From: Acidobacteriaceae bacterium
Lineage (GTDB): Bacteria; Acidobacteriota; Terriglobia; Terriglobales; Acidobacteriaceae
NCBI GenBank assembly: GCA_903642265.1
Contig: CAHJWN010000003.1
Location: 46,621 to 110,620 of the forward strand
Length of the DNA stretch: 64,000 nt
Reading direction: 5' to 3'
The notes beneath the pieces are model-generated. The model saw nothing but the letters and a program-made list of their open reading frames with translations, ran no database searches and was not told the DNA's origin. The translations under genes were made by a program, and so were the position numbers. Below, in pieces: positions 7,491 through 15,372 of this stretch (the first letter of the stretch is position 1; every line of letters begins with the position of its first letter).

Positions 7491-10400
7491 ATGCCTTCTT
7501 CCCAACATGTTCGCCGTCTGGCGCTGTTCTGCGCCCTCTTTTTCGCCTCAACGTTCACTTCCCTTTCCGCTTTTGCGCAGTTCGACTCGGGCTCTTTTAT
7601 TGGCACGGTGCATGATGCATCGGGAGCGATTGTTCCTGGAGCGACGGTCGTGGTCACCAATCCGCAGACTGGCACTTCGGTGTCGCGGATGACGGATGAC
7701 TCGGGCGCATGGGAGGTCCCATCGCTGCACACGGGTACCTACATGGTGAAGGTCAGCCACGCCGGCTTTGCAGACGCAACGGCCAATGAGTTGACGCTTT
7801 CCGTCGGCGCGCGGCAACGGGTCGACCTGACTTTGAACGCTGCGGGATCGTCGGAGACGGTGGAGGTGTCGGGGGTTTCGCTGGAGCTCGAAACGGAGTC
7901 TTCGCAGCGCGGCCAGACGATCACGGGTTACCAGTCCGCGGCGCTGCCCCTGGTAACGCGGAACTACTCAGACCTGCTTGGGCTTGTGACCGGGGTTCGG
8001 CAGGCTCCGACGGCGGCGACGACAAGCTCAATCAACAGCCTGGTGCGAGCGGGATCGTACAACGTCAACGGGCAGCGAAGTATGTTCAATAACTTCCTGC
8101 TGGACGGCATGGACAACAATGCCTATGGCGAGAGCAACCAGGGATTCGACAACCAGATCATCGCGATTCCGCCAGACTCGGTGGCGCAGTTCCAGATTGT
8201 GACCAATAACGAGAGCGCGGAGTACGGGCGGTCTTCGGGCGCGACGATCAACGTTGCCTCGAACAGCGGTACCAACAAGTTTCACGGAACGGTCTACGAG
8301 TTTCTTCGCAAAACGGACCTGAACGCCGCGGGATACTTCAAGCCGACGATCGTGAGCAATACCGGACAGGTGACACCGTTCAAGAAGCCGACGTTCAATC
8401 GAAACCAGTTTGGCGGGAACCTTGGCGGACCGATCATGAAGGACAAGCTATTTTTCTTTCTCGACTATGAAGGCTTCAGGCAGACGTTGAAGCCGCTTAG
8501 CGTGCTGACGCTGCCAACGCAGAACGAGTTGAACGGGATACTCGTGGTCCCGGTAAAGAACCCTATTACTGGTGAGACGTATGCAGCTGGAACAGCGATC
8601 CCTGCGGCGGCGATCAACCCGATCTCGCAGCAGGTGATTGGCTTCTTCAAGCAGATCAGCGGTGCGCTGCCGGTTGCTGGACTAGCGACGACCGGCCTGG
8701 CAAACAATGATTACTCGGTGCAGGTCCCTTTCACGGACAAGTCAGACAAGGGCGACCTTCGCTTCGATTATCAGCAGAGTCCTGCGAGTTCATGGTTCCT
8801 GCGGGTAAGCGATCGCAAAGAGACGGGCGTAAACTTTCCTGCGTTGCCGCTGCCGCTCGATGGGCAGACGAATGGGTCGATACGGGTGCTCGATCAGCAG
8901 GTTGCGCTCGGGTACACGCACCTGATCGGGTCGAACAAGGTGCTGGATGCGCGGGTCGGACTGTCGCGCACGAAGGCTGGCAAGTACACGCTCTCGATTG
9001 GCGACGACGCGATCACGATCCCTGGGCTGCCGACGAACCCGGTAGTGGCTGGCGGCCTTCCTTCGATTGCGATCACGGGCTTTACGGGATTTGGACGGCA
9101 GTCGACGAACCCGCAGTGGCAGAATCCCGCGGTGCTCGACCCCAAGGTGAACTTCACCTATGTGAAGGGCAAGCATTCGCTGAAATTTGGCTACGAGTAT
9201 GAGCATGTCTGGATGGCGGTAAACGATAACAACCCGCTGTATGGATCGTTCACGTATGGCGGCGCTTACTCGAACGCGGGAGGGGCGAACGTTACGGACA
9301 ACTACTGGGCGGATTTTCTGTTCGGCAACCAGAGCTCGTACTCGCTGGCAAACTTCTTTGTCGCGCATCTACGGCAGACAGAGAACAACCTGTACGCGCA
9401 GGACGATTGGAAGGCGAGTTCGAAGCTGACGCTGAACCTTGGACTGCGGTGGGAGTATGGCACGCCCTATTCCGAGCAGCACAACTACATCTCGAACTTC
9501 GATCCGGCGAGCCAGACAGTGCTGACGATCACGCCTGGGGCGGTGGCAGGGACGGGGATCACGCCAGTTTCGCCAGGCGGGACTTACGGGCACACGCTGG
9601 TGAATCCGGACTACACGGACTTTGGGCCGCGAGTTGGATTCGCTTACGCGGTAGACGCGAAGACCGCGCTGCGCGGCGGCTTTGGTATGAGCTACGTCCA
9701 CTACACGCGGGCAGGGTCGGGCGACATCCTTGCGATCAATGCACCGCAGGCGCAGTTCGCAGCAGTGACGCAAATTGCGCCCACTGCAACCAACCATTGC
9801 GCGCCATTGCCAACGGAGATCATCGCCGTGGGAACGACCGTACCGAGCTGCTTTGCAACGACTGACCAAGGCTATCCTTCAGCGCTAGCGACGACGTTCA
9901 ATCCAGCGACGGACAACATTACATACATCCCGAAGAACACGAAAGACAGTTATGTGGAGAGCTACTTCCTGAGTGTTCAGCGTCAGCTTGCCAAGAACAC
10001 GGTGCTCGACATCGCGTATGTTGGCAACCATGGCGTGAAGCTGCAGGGCTTCCTGAATGCAAATCAAAAGAACCCTTCAATTTTGAACGCAACTGGCGGA
10101 TTCACACGACCGTTTGCGAATTGGCCGTCGGACATCACGGCTGCTGTAAACGAGTTCTACTCGCACTACGACAGCCTGCAGGTGCGGTATGAGCAGCGGT
10201 TGAACGGCGGACTGACGTTGCTGAATTCGTTTACCTGGGAGCACTCGCTGGACAATGCGAGTGCATCGCTCGAGGCGAATACGCCCTCCCCGCAGGATGC
10301 AAACAATGTGCGAGCGGACTATGGGCAATCGGACTACAACCTGCCGGTCGCCAATATCACCAGCTTGATCTACGAGCTTCCTGTGGGACATGGCCGCCGC

Positions 10401-10982
10401 TTTCTTGCAAACGCAAACCCTTTTGTGGACGCGGCGCTGGGTGGATGGCAGGTGAGCTTGATCAACACAGCACAGGCGGGAACACCGTTCAATCTCGGGT
10501 ATACGCCTAACTCTGCAAACGCGGTGTCGCAGCAGATTTCGGCGACGTACCGGGGAGCGAATGAGTACCGCCCGAATGTGGTGGCGGGACAGCCATTGAC
10601 ACAGGGACGGAAGGTGCGGGCGGCGAATACGGGCTATGTGCAGTACGTAAATCTGGCAGCACTGACGCTGCCTGCGACGCGGGTGGGCGCAGTGGGAACA
10701 CCGCTGCTAAGTCCATTCGGCGATGCGGCTCGAAACCCGGGCCGGACGCCGGCTTTCTACCAGTCGGACTTCGACTTGAACAAGCGCTTTGCGACGCCTG
10801 TTGAAGGGCTGAAGGTGGAGTTCCGGGCGGAGTTCTATAACGTGTTGAACCATACGAACCTCTATCTTCCTTCGAGCGCGCTAAGCGGGACGTTGGGTTC
10901 GGGCACGGCAACAGGTGGTGGGGTGATCAGTAGTACGTTTGAACCACGGATTGTGCAGTTTGGATTGAAGGTGATTTACTAG
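7491..10982 (+). CDS. Oar-like TonB-dependent outer-membrane receptor
   Basis: An 1163-residue exported protein of the acidobacterial Oar-like family. It has a signal peptide ending at SLSAFAQ, a carboxypeptidase-regulatory-like domain (about 28-110: SGSFIGTVHDASGAIVPGAT), a plug region with the typical NVNGQRSMFNNFLLDGMDNN and SAEYGRSSGATINV signatures, then a long beta-barrel ending in GLKVIY with a terminal aromatic residue as expected for outer-membrane insertion. Members are thought to import large or complex substrates such as oligosaccharides or peptides, but ligands are mostly unknown. It is followed by a hairpin terminator shared with the convergent proline iminopeptidase gene. Confidence 0.92.
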   Translation: MPSSQHVRRLALFCALFFASTFTSLSAFAQFDSGSFIGTVHDASGAIVPGATVVVTNPQTGTSVSRMTDDSGAWEVPSLHTGTYMVKVSHAGFADATANELTLSVGARQRVDLTLNAAGSSETVEVSGVSLELETESSQRGQTITGYQSAALPLVTRNYSDLLGLVTGVRQAPTAATTSSINSLVRAGSYNVNGQRSMFNNFLLDGMDNNAYGESNQGFDNQIIAIPPDSVAQFQIVTNNESAEYGRSSGATINVASNSGTNKFHGTVYEFLRKTDLNAAGYFKPTIVSNTGQVTPFKKPTFNRNQFGGNLGGPIMKDKLFFFLDYEGFRQTLKPLSVLTLPTQNELNGILVVPVKNPITGETYAAGTAIPAAAINPISQQVIGFFKQISGALPVAGLATTGLANNDYSVQVPFTDKSDKGDLRFDYQQSPASSWFLRVSDRKETGVNFPALPLPLDGQTNGSIRVLDQQVALGYTHLIGSNKVLDARVGLSRTKAGKYTLSIGDDAITIPGLPTNPVVAGGLPSIAITGFTGFGRQSTNPQWQNPAVLDPKVNFTYVKGKHSLKFGYEYEHVWMAVNDNNPLYGSFTYGGAYSNAGGANVTDNYWADFLFGNQSSYSLANFFVAHLRQTENNLYAQDDWKASSKLTLNLGLRWEYGTPYSEQHNYISNFDPASQTVLTITPGAVAGTGITPVSPGGTYGHTLVNPDYTDFGPRVGFAYAVDAKTALRGGFGMSYVHYTRAGSGDILAINAPQAQFAAVTQIAPTATNHCAPLPTEIIAVGTTVPSCFATTDQGYPSALATTFNPATDNITYIPKNTKDSYVESYFLSVQRQLAKNTVLDIAYVGNHGVKLQGFLNANQKNPSILNATGGFTRPFANWPSDITAAVNEFYSHYDSLQVRYEQRLNGGLTLLNSFTWEHSLDNASASLEANTPSPQDANNVRADYGQSDYNLPVANITSLIYELPVGHGRRFLANANPFVDAALGGWQVSLINTAQAGTPFNLGYTPNSANAVSQQISATYRGANEYRPNVVAGQPLTQGRKVRAANTGYVQYVNLAALTLPATRVGAVGTPLLSPFGDAARNPGRTPAFYQSDFDLNKRFATPVEGLKVEFRAEFYNVLNHTNLYLPSSALSGTLGSGTATGGGVISSTFEPRIVQFGLKVIY

Positions 10983-11008
10983 GGCGGGTTTGTGGGCGAT
11001 CGAGGAAG

Positions 11009-11061
11009 AGCGAGCGAAAGCAAGTACTCCTGCAGATTGCTCGCTTCGCTCAGAGTGACGG
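11009..11061. repeat. Variant of dispersed intergenic palindromic repeat
   Basis: GCGAGC (11010-11015) pairs with GCTCGC (11039-11044) and the segment ends CGCTCAGAGTGACGG, resembling the tail of the dispersed elements near 12100 and 15291 in which a palindrome is followed by GAATGACA. It sits between the end of the Oar gene and its terminator. Membership in the same family is tentative. Confidence 0.4.
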
Positions 11062-11103
11062 TCTTTGGGGATGATTTAACCTCGCGCTTTATCGTTGGGC
11101 GAT

Positions 11104-11140
11104 CAAGAACAAGCGGCCCTAGCAGGCCGCTTGTTTCTTG
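11104..11140. terminator. Bidirectional intrinsic terminator
   Basis: AACAAGCGGCC (11108-11118) pairs perfectly with GGCCGCTTGTT (11125-11135) around the loop CTAGCA, and CAAGA / TCTTG extends the stem after a one-base bulge. The T-rich right arm (TTGTTTCTTG) serves the plus-strand Oar gene, and the complementary A-rich left arm serves the minus-strand peptidase, which stops at 11158. Confidence 0.8.
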
Positions 11141-11157
11141 TAGCAGAGGTAAGTGTC

Positions 11158-12069
11158 TTAGGTGAGGGTTTGCAGGAAGCGGAGGAGTCCTTCGAAGTAG
11201 ACGGCCTGGTCATCCCACATGGCGAGGTGGCTTCCGTTAGGGCAGTGCAGATACTGACCGTTCGCGACGAGGGTCGCCATCTTTTCGAGGTCCTTGGGGT
11301 CCATGGTGTCGTGGGCTGCGCCGATGGTGAGGGTTGGGACTTCAATTTCGTGAAGGCGGTCCCAGCTCTCCCAGTCCTTGAAGTTTCCGGTCACGACAAA
11401 CTCACTCTTGCCCTGCATCTCGTTGTAGATGGCGAGGTTCGCGTCACGGAAGGCGCGGGTCACGGGTTCAGGCCAGGGCTTTGTACGGCAGATGGTTTGC
11501 GGGTAGAGCTCTTCCATCATGATGCGCTGGTACTCGGGGGCGTCATAGTCTTCGGCTGCTTCGAGGCGGTCGAGTTCAGCGCGGGAGGTGTCGCTGAGGA
11601 GACTCTTCAGGTGATCAAGGCGAGCGAGATAGGCCTGAATACCGGCGGTCATGTTTGAGATGACAAGGCCGCGCAGGTGGTGCTGATACTTGAGGGCGTA
11701 CTCAATGGAGAGCATGCCGCCCCAGCTCTGGCCATAGAGGACAAAGTTGTCGAGGCCGAGACCGATGCGGACCTCTTCGACCTCTTCGCGATAACGGTCG
11801 CGCGTCCACAAGGAGAGGTCGTCGGGCTGGTCGGAGTTGCCGCAGCCAAGCTGGTCGTAGTAATACATCTCGATGCCGGCTTGTGGAAGGAAGGACTCCA
11901 TGGCTTCGAGGTATTGGTGGGTGAAGCCGGGGCCGCCGTGGAGGAGCAGTACCTTCAACGGGCCGGTGCCGAAGCGCTTCGTCCAGACTTTGTAGCGACC
12001 GCCCACAACGGGGATCATTTGGATTCCGGCGACGTGGATGCCGGGTGGGTTGAGTTCGGCTTGGGTCAT
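11158..12069 (-). CDS. pip: Proline iminopeptidase (alpha/beta hydrolase, peptidase S33)
   Basis: A 303-residue cytoplasmic alpha/beta hydrolase that removes N-terminal proline (or similar residues) from peptides. The oxyanion-hole HGGPGF, the nucleophile elbow GQSWGG (Ser), the acid Asp in GAAHDTMDP and the catalytic His in NGSHLAMW are all present, and the lid carries the family's NMTAGIQAYLARLDHLKS region. The ATG at 12069 (MTQAELNPPGIHVAG) is preferred. The longer frame back to 12153 would run through one copy of the dispersed repeat at 12100-12131, so it is unlikely to be coding. Closely related tricorn-interacting aminopeptidases cannot be excluded. Confidence 0.88.
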   Translation of the reverse strand: MTQAELNPPGIHVAGIQMIPVVGGRYKVWTKRFGTGPLKVLLLHGGPGFTHQYLEAMESFLPQAGIEMYYYDQLGCGNSDQPDDLSLWTRDRYREEVEEVRIGLGLDNFVLYGQSWGGMLSIEYALKYQHHLRGLVISNMTAGIQAYLARLDHLKSLLSDTSRAELDRLEAAEDYDAPEYQRIMMEELYPQTICRTKPWPEPVTRAFRDANLAIYNEMQGKSEFVVTGNFKDWESWDRLHEIEVPTLTIGAAHDTMDPKDLEKMATLVANGQYLHCPNGSHLAMWDDQAVYFEGLLRFLQTLT

Positions 12070-12099
12070 CGGATGAGTATAGCGGCGGGGTTTGGTGCG

Positions 12100-12131
12100 G
12101 GTGGAGACGCAGATTCCCTGCGGGAATGACA
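12100..12131. repeat. Dispersed repeat, copy 1 (palindrome ATTCCCTGCGGGAAT)
   Basis: A 32-base unit identical to 12158-12189. It contains a six-base-stem palindrome ATTCCC-TGC-GGGAAT followed by GACA, and lies in the promoter region between the peptidase gene and the IclR-like regulator gene. Confidence 0.85.
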
Positions 12132-12157
12132 AAGGGTTGACTATGAAGCGCAACGCA

Positions 12158-12189
12158 GGTGGAGACGCAGATTCCCTGCGGGAATGACA
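12158..12189. repeat. Dispersed repeat, copy 2
   Basis: Exact second copy of the 32-base unit at 12100-12131 in the same orientation, 26 bases further on. It ends 25 bases from the stop of the regulator gene at 12214. Confidence 0.85.
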
Positions 12190-12213
12190 GTCAAGGGCGA
12201 AGGCCAGGGTGCT

Positions 12214-13305
12214 CTAGTCGCGTTCGGCGCGGACCACGCGGTGTTCGACATATACGTAGGGTGCGACTTTTTCGCCGCGGAGAAGAGTGAGGCCGAGCTC
12301 GATCAGGCGGGGGCCGTAGCTGTTGACCTGATGCGAGACGGAGCCGATGGCGGGTGAGTCGGGGCGGCGCATCTCGGCGATCATGGCGTCGAGGCAGTCC
12401 TGACCGACGACGGCTGTATGCTTTTCGCGGCCGAGCTCACGAATGGCAGCGATTGCGCCGAGAGCGCTGGTGTCGTTGGCGGCGGCTATGAGGATGTGGC
12501 GCTCTTTAGGGTGCCGCTTGAGGAATTGAAGTACGGCGGTGTAGCTTTTTGGCTCCATGCCACGGCCATCGATGCGGACAAAGGACTCTACCGGAAGGCT
12601 GGGGAACAGGTTCTTGACGCCCTCGAAAGCGCCGGTGACGCGGCTTTGGACGGTGGGCCCGGCTTCTTCGAGATCGAGGCCAAGTACCCACTCGACCTTG
12701 CCATGCCATCGAGCGATAGCGAACTCTGCGAGCAGAGCGCCCGCTTCAAACCCGACACGATAGTTATCTACGCCGAAGTAGGTGGAGCGCGGATGAGGAA
12801 TGTCGACGGCGATCAGGGGGATGCTGGCGTCGGCGATCTTGTCGGCGATGATGGGGGCGACGTGCTGGTCGACCTGGAACTCGATGATGACGTCCATCTG
12901 CTCGCGAACGAAGATCCCGGCGTTTAGGACGGCGGTGTCGGCGTCGTAGCAGTTGTCGAGCACCATGAGATCTACGCCAACCGACGCCGCAGCTTCGCGA
13001 AGGCTGGCGGTGACGGCCTGCGAGAACGGCATCTCTGCGCTCTGGCTGCCAAAGCCGAACCGAAGTTTTTTTGCGCGGGCAACGTAGCGATACTGCTTGT
13101 CGGAAGTCTGGGCGACGTAGCCGCGATGGACGAGCGTCTTGAGGATGCGGTAAACGGTGGTCTTCGAGATGCGGGTTTGCTTGTAGATGGATTCGAGCGC
13201 CATGCTCTCGCCGGAGGATTGAAGCAGCTCGAGAATATCGAGCGACTTGGTGAGGACCGGAATGAGGTAGAGGCGTTTGCCAGTCAACTTCTTGGGAGTG
13301 GGCAC
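12214..13305 (-). CDS. Chimeric regulator: IclR-type HTH fused to sugar-binding-protein-like domain
   Basis: A 363-residue regulator starting at a GTG (13305) with GAGG five bases upstream. Residues about 14-75 are an IclR-type winged helix-turn-helix (VLTKSLDILELLQSSGESMA, then ISKTTVYRILKTLVHRGYV). Instead of the IclR effector domain, residues about 90-350 form a type-1 periplasmic-binding fold as in LacI regulators and ribose-binding proteins (DLMVLDNCYDADTA, IPLIAVDIPHP, WVLGLDLEEAGPTVQSR, ILIAAANDTSALGAIAAIR, VVGQDCLDAMIAEMRR). It lacks a signal peptide, so it is a cytoplasmic small-molecule-responsive repressor or activator. It lies 120 bases downstream of the allophanate hydrolase gene on the same strand and may control that locus or a sugar regulon elsewhere; the ligand is unknown. 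Confidence 0.85.
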   Translation of the reverse strand: MPTPKKLTGKRLYLIPVLTKSLDILELLQSSGESMALESIYKQTRISKTTVYRILKTLVHRGYVAQTSDKQYRYVARAKKLRFGFGSQSAEMPFSQAVTASLREAAASVGVDLMVLDNCYDADTAVLNAGIFVREQMDVIIEFQVDQHVAPIIADKIADASIPLIAVDIPHPRSTYFGVDNYRVGFEAGALLAEFAIARWHGKVEWVLGLDLEEAGPTVQSRVTGAFEGVKNLFPSLPVESFVRIDGRGMEPKSYTAVLQFLKRHPKERHILIAAANDTSALGAIAAIRELGREKHTAVVGQDCLDAMIAEMRRPDSPAIGSVSHQVNSYGPRLIELGLTLLRGEKVAPYVYVEHRVVRAERD

Positions 13306-13425
13306 GGCACCTCGCTGCGGAATTGCTCTGATCCAAATGTGCCTGGCGGCAGTTTCTCTAATGGATTCTAAGCGAAGTCAGCGGTGTGCAGCGACTCTTC
13401 CGTGCGCCGACGATCCGTGCGGAGG

Positions 13426-15240
13426 CTATTTCAAGGATTGGAGGTACTTACGCCAGCCGCCGAAGTGGGTGATGTCAGTGGCGTCTTCGGTTGCGGAGGG
13501 CTCGACGAGGAAGCCCTTGACGAGGGACCCATCTTCCAGGCGAAGGGTGCCAATCGAGAGCGGTTGAGGTACGCCATCGACGAAGGTGCCGACGGTGTCG
13601 GCGGGAAGCGCCCAGACTTCGACTTCGATGCCAGGACCTTCGAATCCAGGAACGCGGACGAGGCCGGGCTTTGGCGGGGCTGTGTTCTTGAGGGCGTAGA
13701 ACTTGTAGTCAGGATGGGTGCGGCAGGTCCTGGTGAGGCGACCGTTGCGCTGAGTCAGTTGCCAATTAAGTGGTTGGCCGCTGAGGTGTGCGCCGACGAC
13801 AGCCATCATCAGGCAGCCGGGCGGCGGGTTGGTCGATTTGAGCGATGGTGTGGCGAGGAGGCTTCTTTCAGAGCCGCCAAGGGTCAAGTCGAACGTGCGA
13901 TGCAGGCGGTCTCCGAGGACGAGGAGCGATGCGTCTTTGAAGGCTTCAGCGATGAGGCTGACGCAGAAGGGAAGGCCGTCCGGCCTCAAGCCTGCGGGGA
14001 CGGCGACGGCGGCCAGATCAAGGAGGTTGACGAAGTTCGTGTAGTGACCGAGGTGGCTGTTGCGCTCGATGGGAGCTTCGGTGATTTCGGCGATGGTGTA
14101 GGTGCGCGGGGCTGTGGGCAGCAGCATGACGTCGATCGTGGACCATAGTGGCCGGGTCGAGCTGCGGAGTTCCTCGAGTTTGTAGACGGCGTTGAAGGTG
14201 TCGACAGCGGTGTAGTTCTTCGCACCAGAGATGATTGTGGCGACGGTTGGGTCCATGCTGGCAACGTGCTGTTCGATGAAAGGCGCAATGGCGGCGTAGC
14301 GCTCTGCGACCCACGGACCTTTGTACAGGAGTTGGGCCGCAGCAAGGAATGGAGCGAGATCGAACTCAACGGGCTGGCCGCCGAGCGTAATGAGCTTCGC
14401 GATGGCGGTCTGGAAGAGTGCGGCGTTGTGTGGATCGCCGAAAAACTCAAGACTGCTGGCGGCCGGGATGCCGAAGCGGAAGGTGGCTGCTGAGGGTTCC
14501 GTTGCAGTCACCCAGGGTGCGGCTTCGGCGCCTATTGAAGGCACGCGGGAGTAGGCGTCCTGCGGGTCGAATCCGCGGGCAGCGGCGAGGACGATGGATG
14601 CGTCGAGCGCGGTTTCGGCAAAGATGGAGACACAATCGAGGGTGCGGCATGCGGGAACGACGCCGTGCGCGCTGAGTACGCCTCGGGATGGTTTGAAGCC
14701 CACGAGGTTGTTGAACATGGCGGGGACGCGGCCGGAGCCGGCAGTGTCTGTGCCAAGGGCGAAGGTGACGAGGCCGCTGGCTACGGCAACGGCTGAACCG
14801 GAGCTTGAGCCGCCAGAGATGTAGTTCGGGTTGAAGACGCTGGAACAGATGCCGTACGGCGACCGGGTGCCGACGAGGCCGGTGGCGAACTGGTCCATGT
14901 TGGTTTTGCCAATGAGGATTGCGCCGGCGGCTTCGAGCTTCGTAACGACGGTAGCGCTTGCGGCGGGGGTGTAGGCGTAGTCCGGGCAACCAGCTGTGGT
15001 CGGAATGCCGGCGACGTCAATGTTGTCCTTGACGGCAAAGGGGATGCCATAGAGCGGGAGTGTGGTGCGGTCAAGTGATTCCAGGTGCCTGGCGCGAGCT
15101 AATGCGGCTTCGCGGGAAATGACGGTGATCCAAATCGGGTGCTCGCCTTCGGTGGCGATTCGGTCGTAGATGCTGCTGATCATGGCGGCGATTGTGGATT
15201 GACCGGAGCTGTATGCCTGGTGAAGCGAAGTGATGTCCAT
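13426..15240 (-). CDS. atzF: Allophanate hydrolase
   Basis: A 604-residue amidase-signature enzyme that hydrolyses allophanate to ammonia and CO2. The catalytic Ser-cisSer-Lys triad is visible: Lys71 in FAVKDN, a Ser in GGSSSGSA (about 146) and the nucleophile Ser169 in GTDTAGSGR. After the amidase domain (to about residue 460) there is the family's C-terminal domain (VVGAHLSGQPLNWQLTQRNG, and GWRKYLQSLK at the end), which distinguishes AtzF from ordinary amidases. The gene is 132 bases downstream of the carboxylase gene, with a dispersed repeat in between, and finishes the pathway begun by that enzyme. Full length for the family. Confidence 0.95.
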   Translation of the reverse strand: MDITSLHQAYSSGQSTIAAMISSIYDRIATEGEHPIWITVISREAALARARHLESLDRTTLPLYGIPFAVKDNIDVAGIPTTAGCPDYAYTPAASATVVTKLEAAGAILIGKTNMDQFATGLVGTRSPYGICSSVFNPNYISGGSSSGSAVAVASGLVTFALGTDTAGSGRVPAMFNNLVGFKPSRGVLSAHGVVPACRTLDCVSIFAETALDASIVLAAARGFDPQDAYSRVPSIGAEAAPWVTATEPSAATFRFGIPAASSLEFFGDPHNAALFQTAIAKLITLGGQPVEFDLAPFLAAAQLLYKGPWVAERYAAIAPFIEQHVASMDPTVATIISGAKNYTAVDTFNAVYKLEELRSSTRPLWSTIDVMLLPTAPRTYTIAEITEAPIERNSHLGHYTNFVNLLDLAAVAVPAGLRPDGLPFCVSLIAEAFKDASLLVLGDRLHRTFDLTLGGSERSLLATPSLKSTNPPPGCLMMAVVGAHLSGQPLNWQLTQRNGRLTRTCRTHPDYKFYALKNTAPPKPGLVRVPGFEGPGIEVEVWALPADTVGTFVDGVPQPLSIGTLRLEDGSLVKGFLVEPSATEDATDITHFGGWRKYLQSLK

Positions 15241-15290
15241 TGCTTCGTCTACCTTCCGTTACTTTTGCTTCTTCGGTTCAGAGGTTGAGA

Positions 15291-15315
15291 ACGCGGATTC
15301 CCTTCGGGAATGACA
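15291..15315. repeat. Dispersed repeat, copy 3 (palindrome ATTCCCTTCGGGAAT)
   Basis: The core is ATTCCC-TTC-GGGAAT followed by GACA, the same architecture as the 12.1 kb pair with a changed loop. It sits in the 132-base gap between the carboxylase and allophanate hydrolase genes, where a hairpin could act on the polycistronic mRNA. Confidence 0.75.
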
Positions 15316-15372
15316 ACCAAAGGGGATAACAAACAACAGGGGATGACAAACGGAAGGAATGAGGACCTTGCT

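Noticed and set aside
12070..12153. N-terminal extension of the proline iminopeptidase frame
   Set aside because: It would be encoded by one copy of the dispersed repeat; the family start at 12069 is better.
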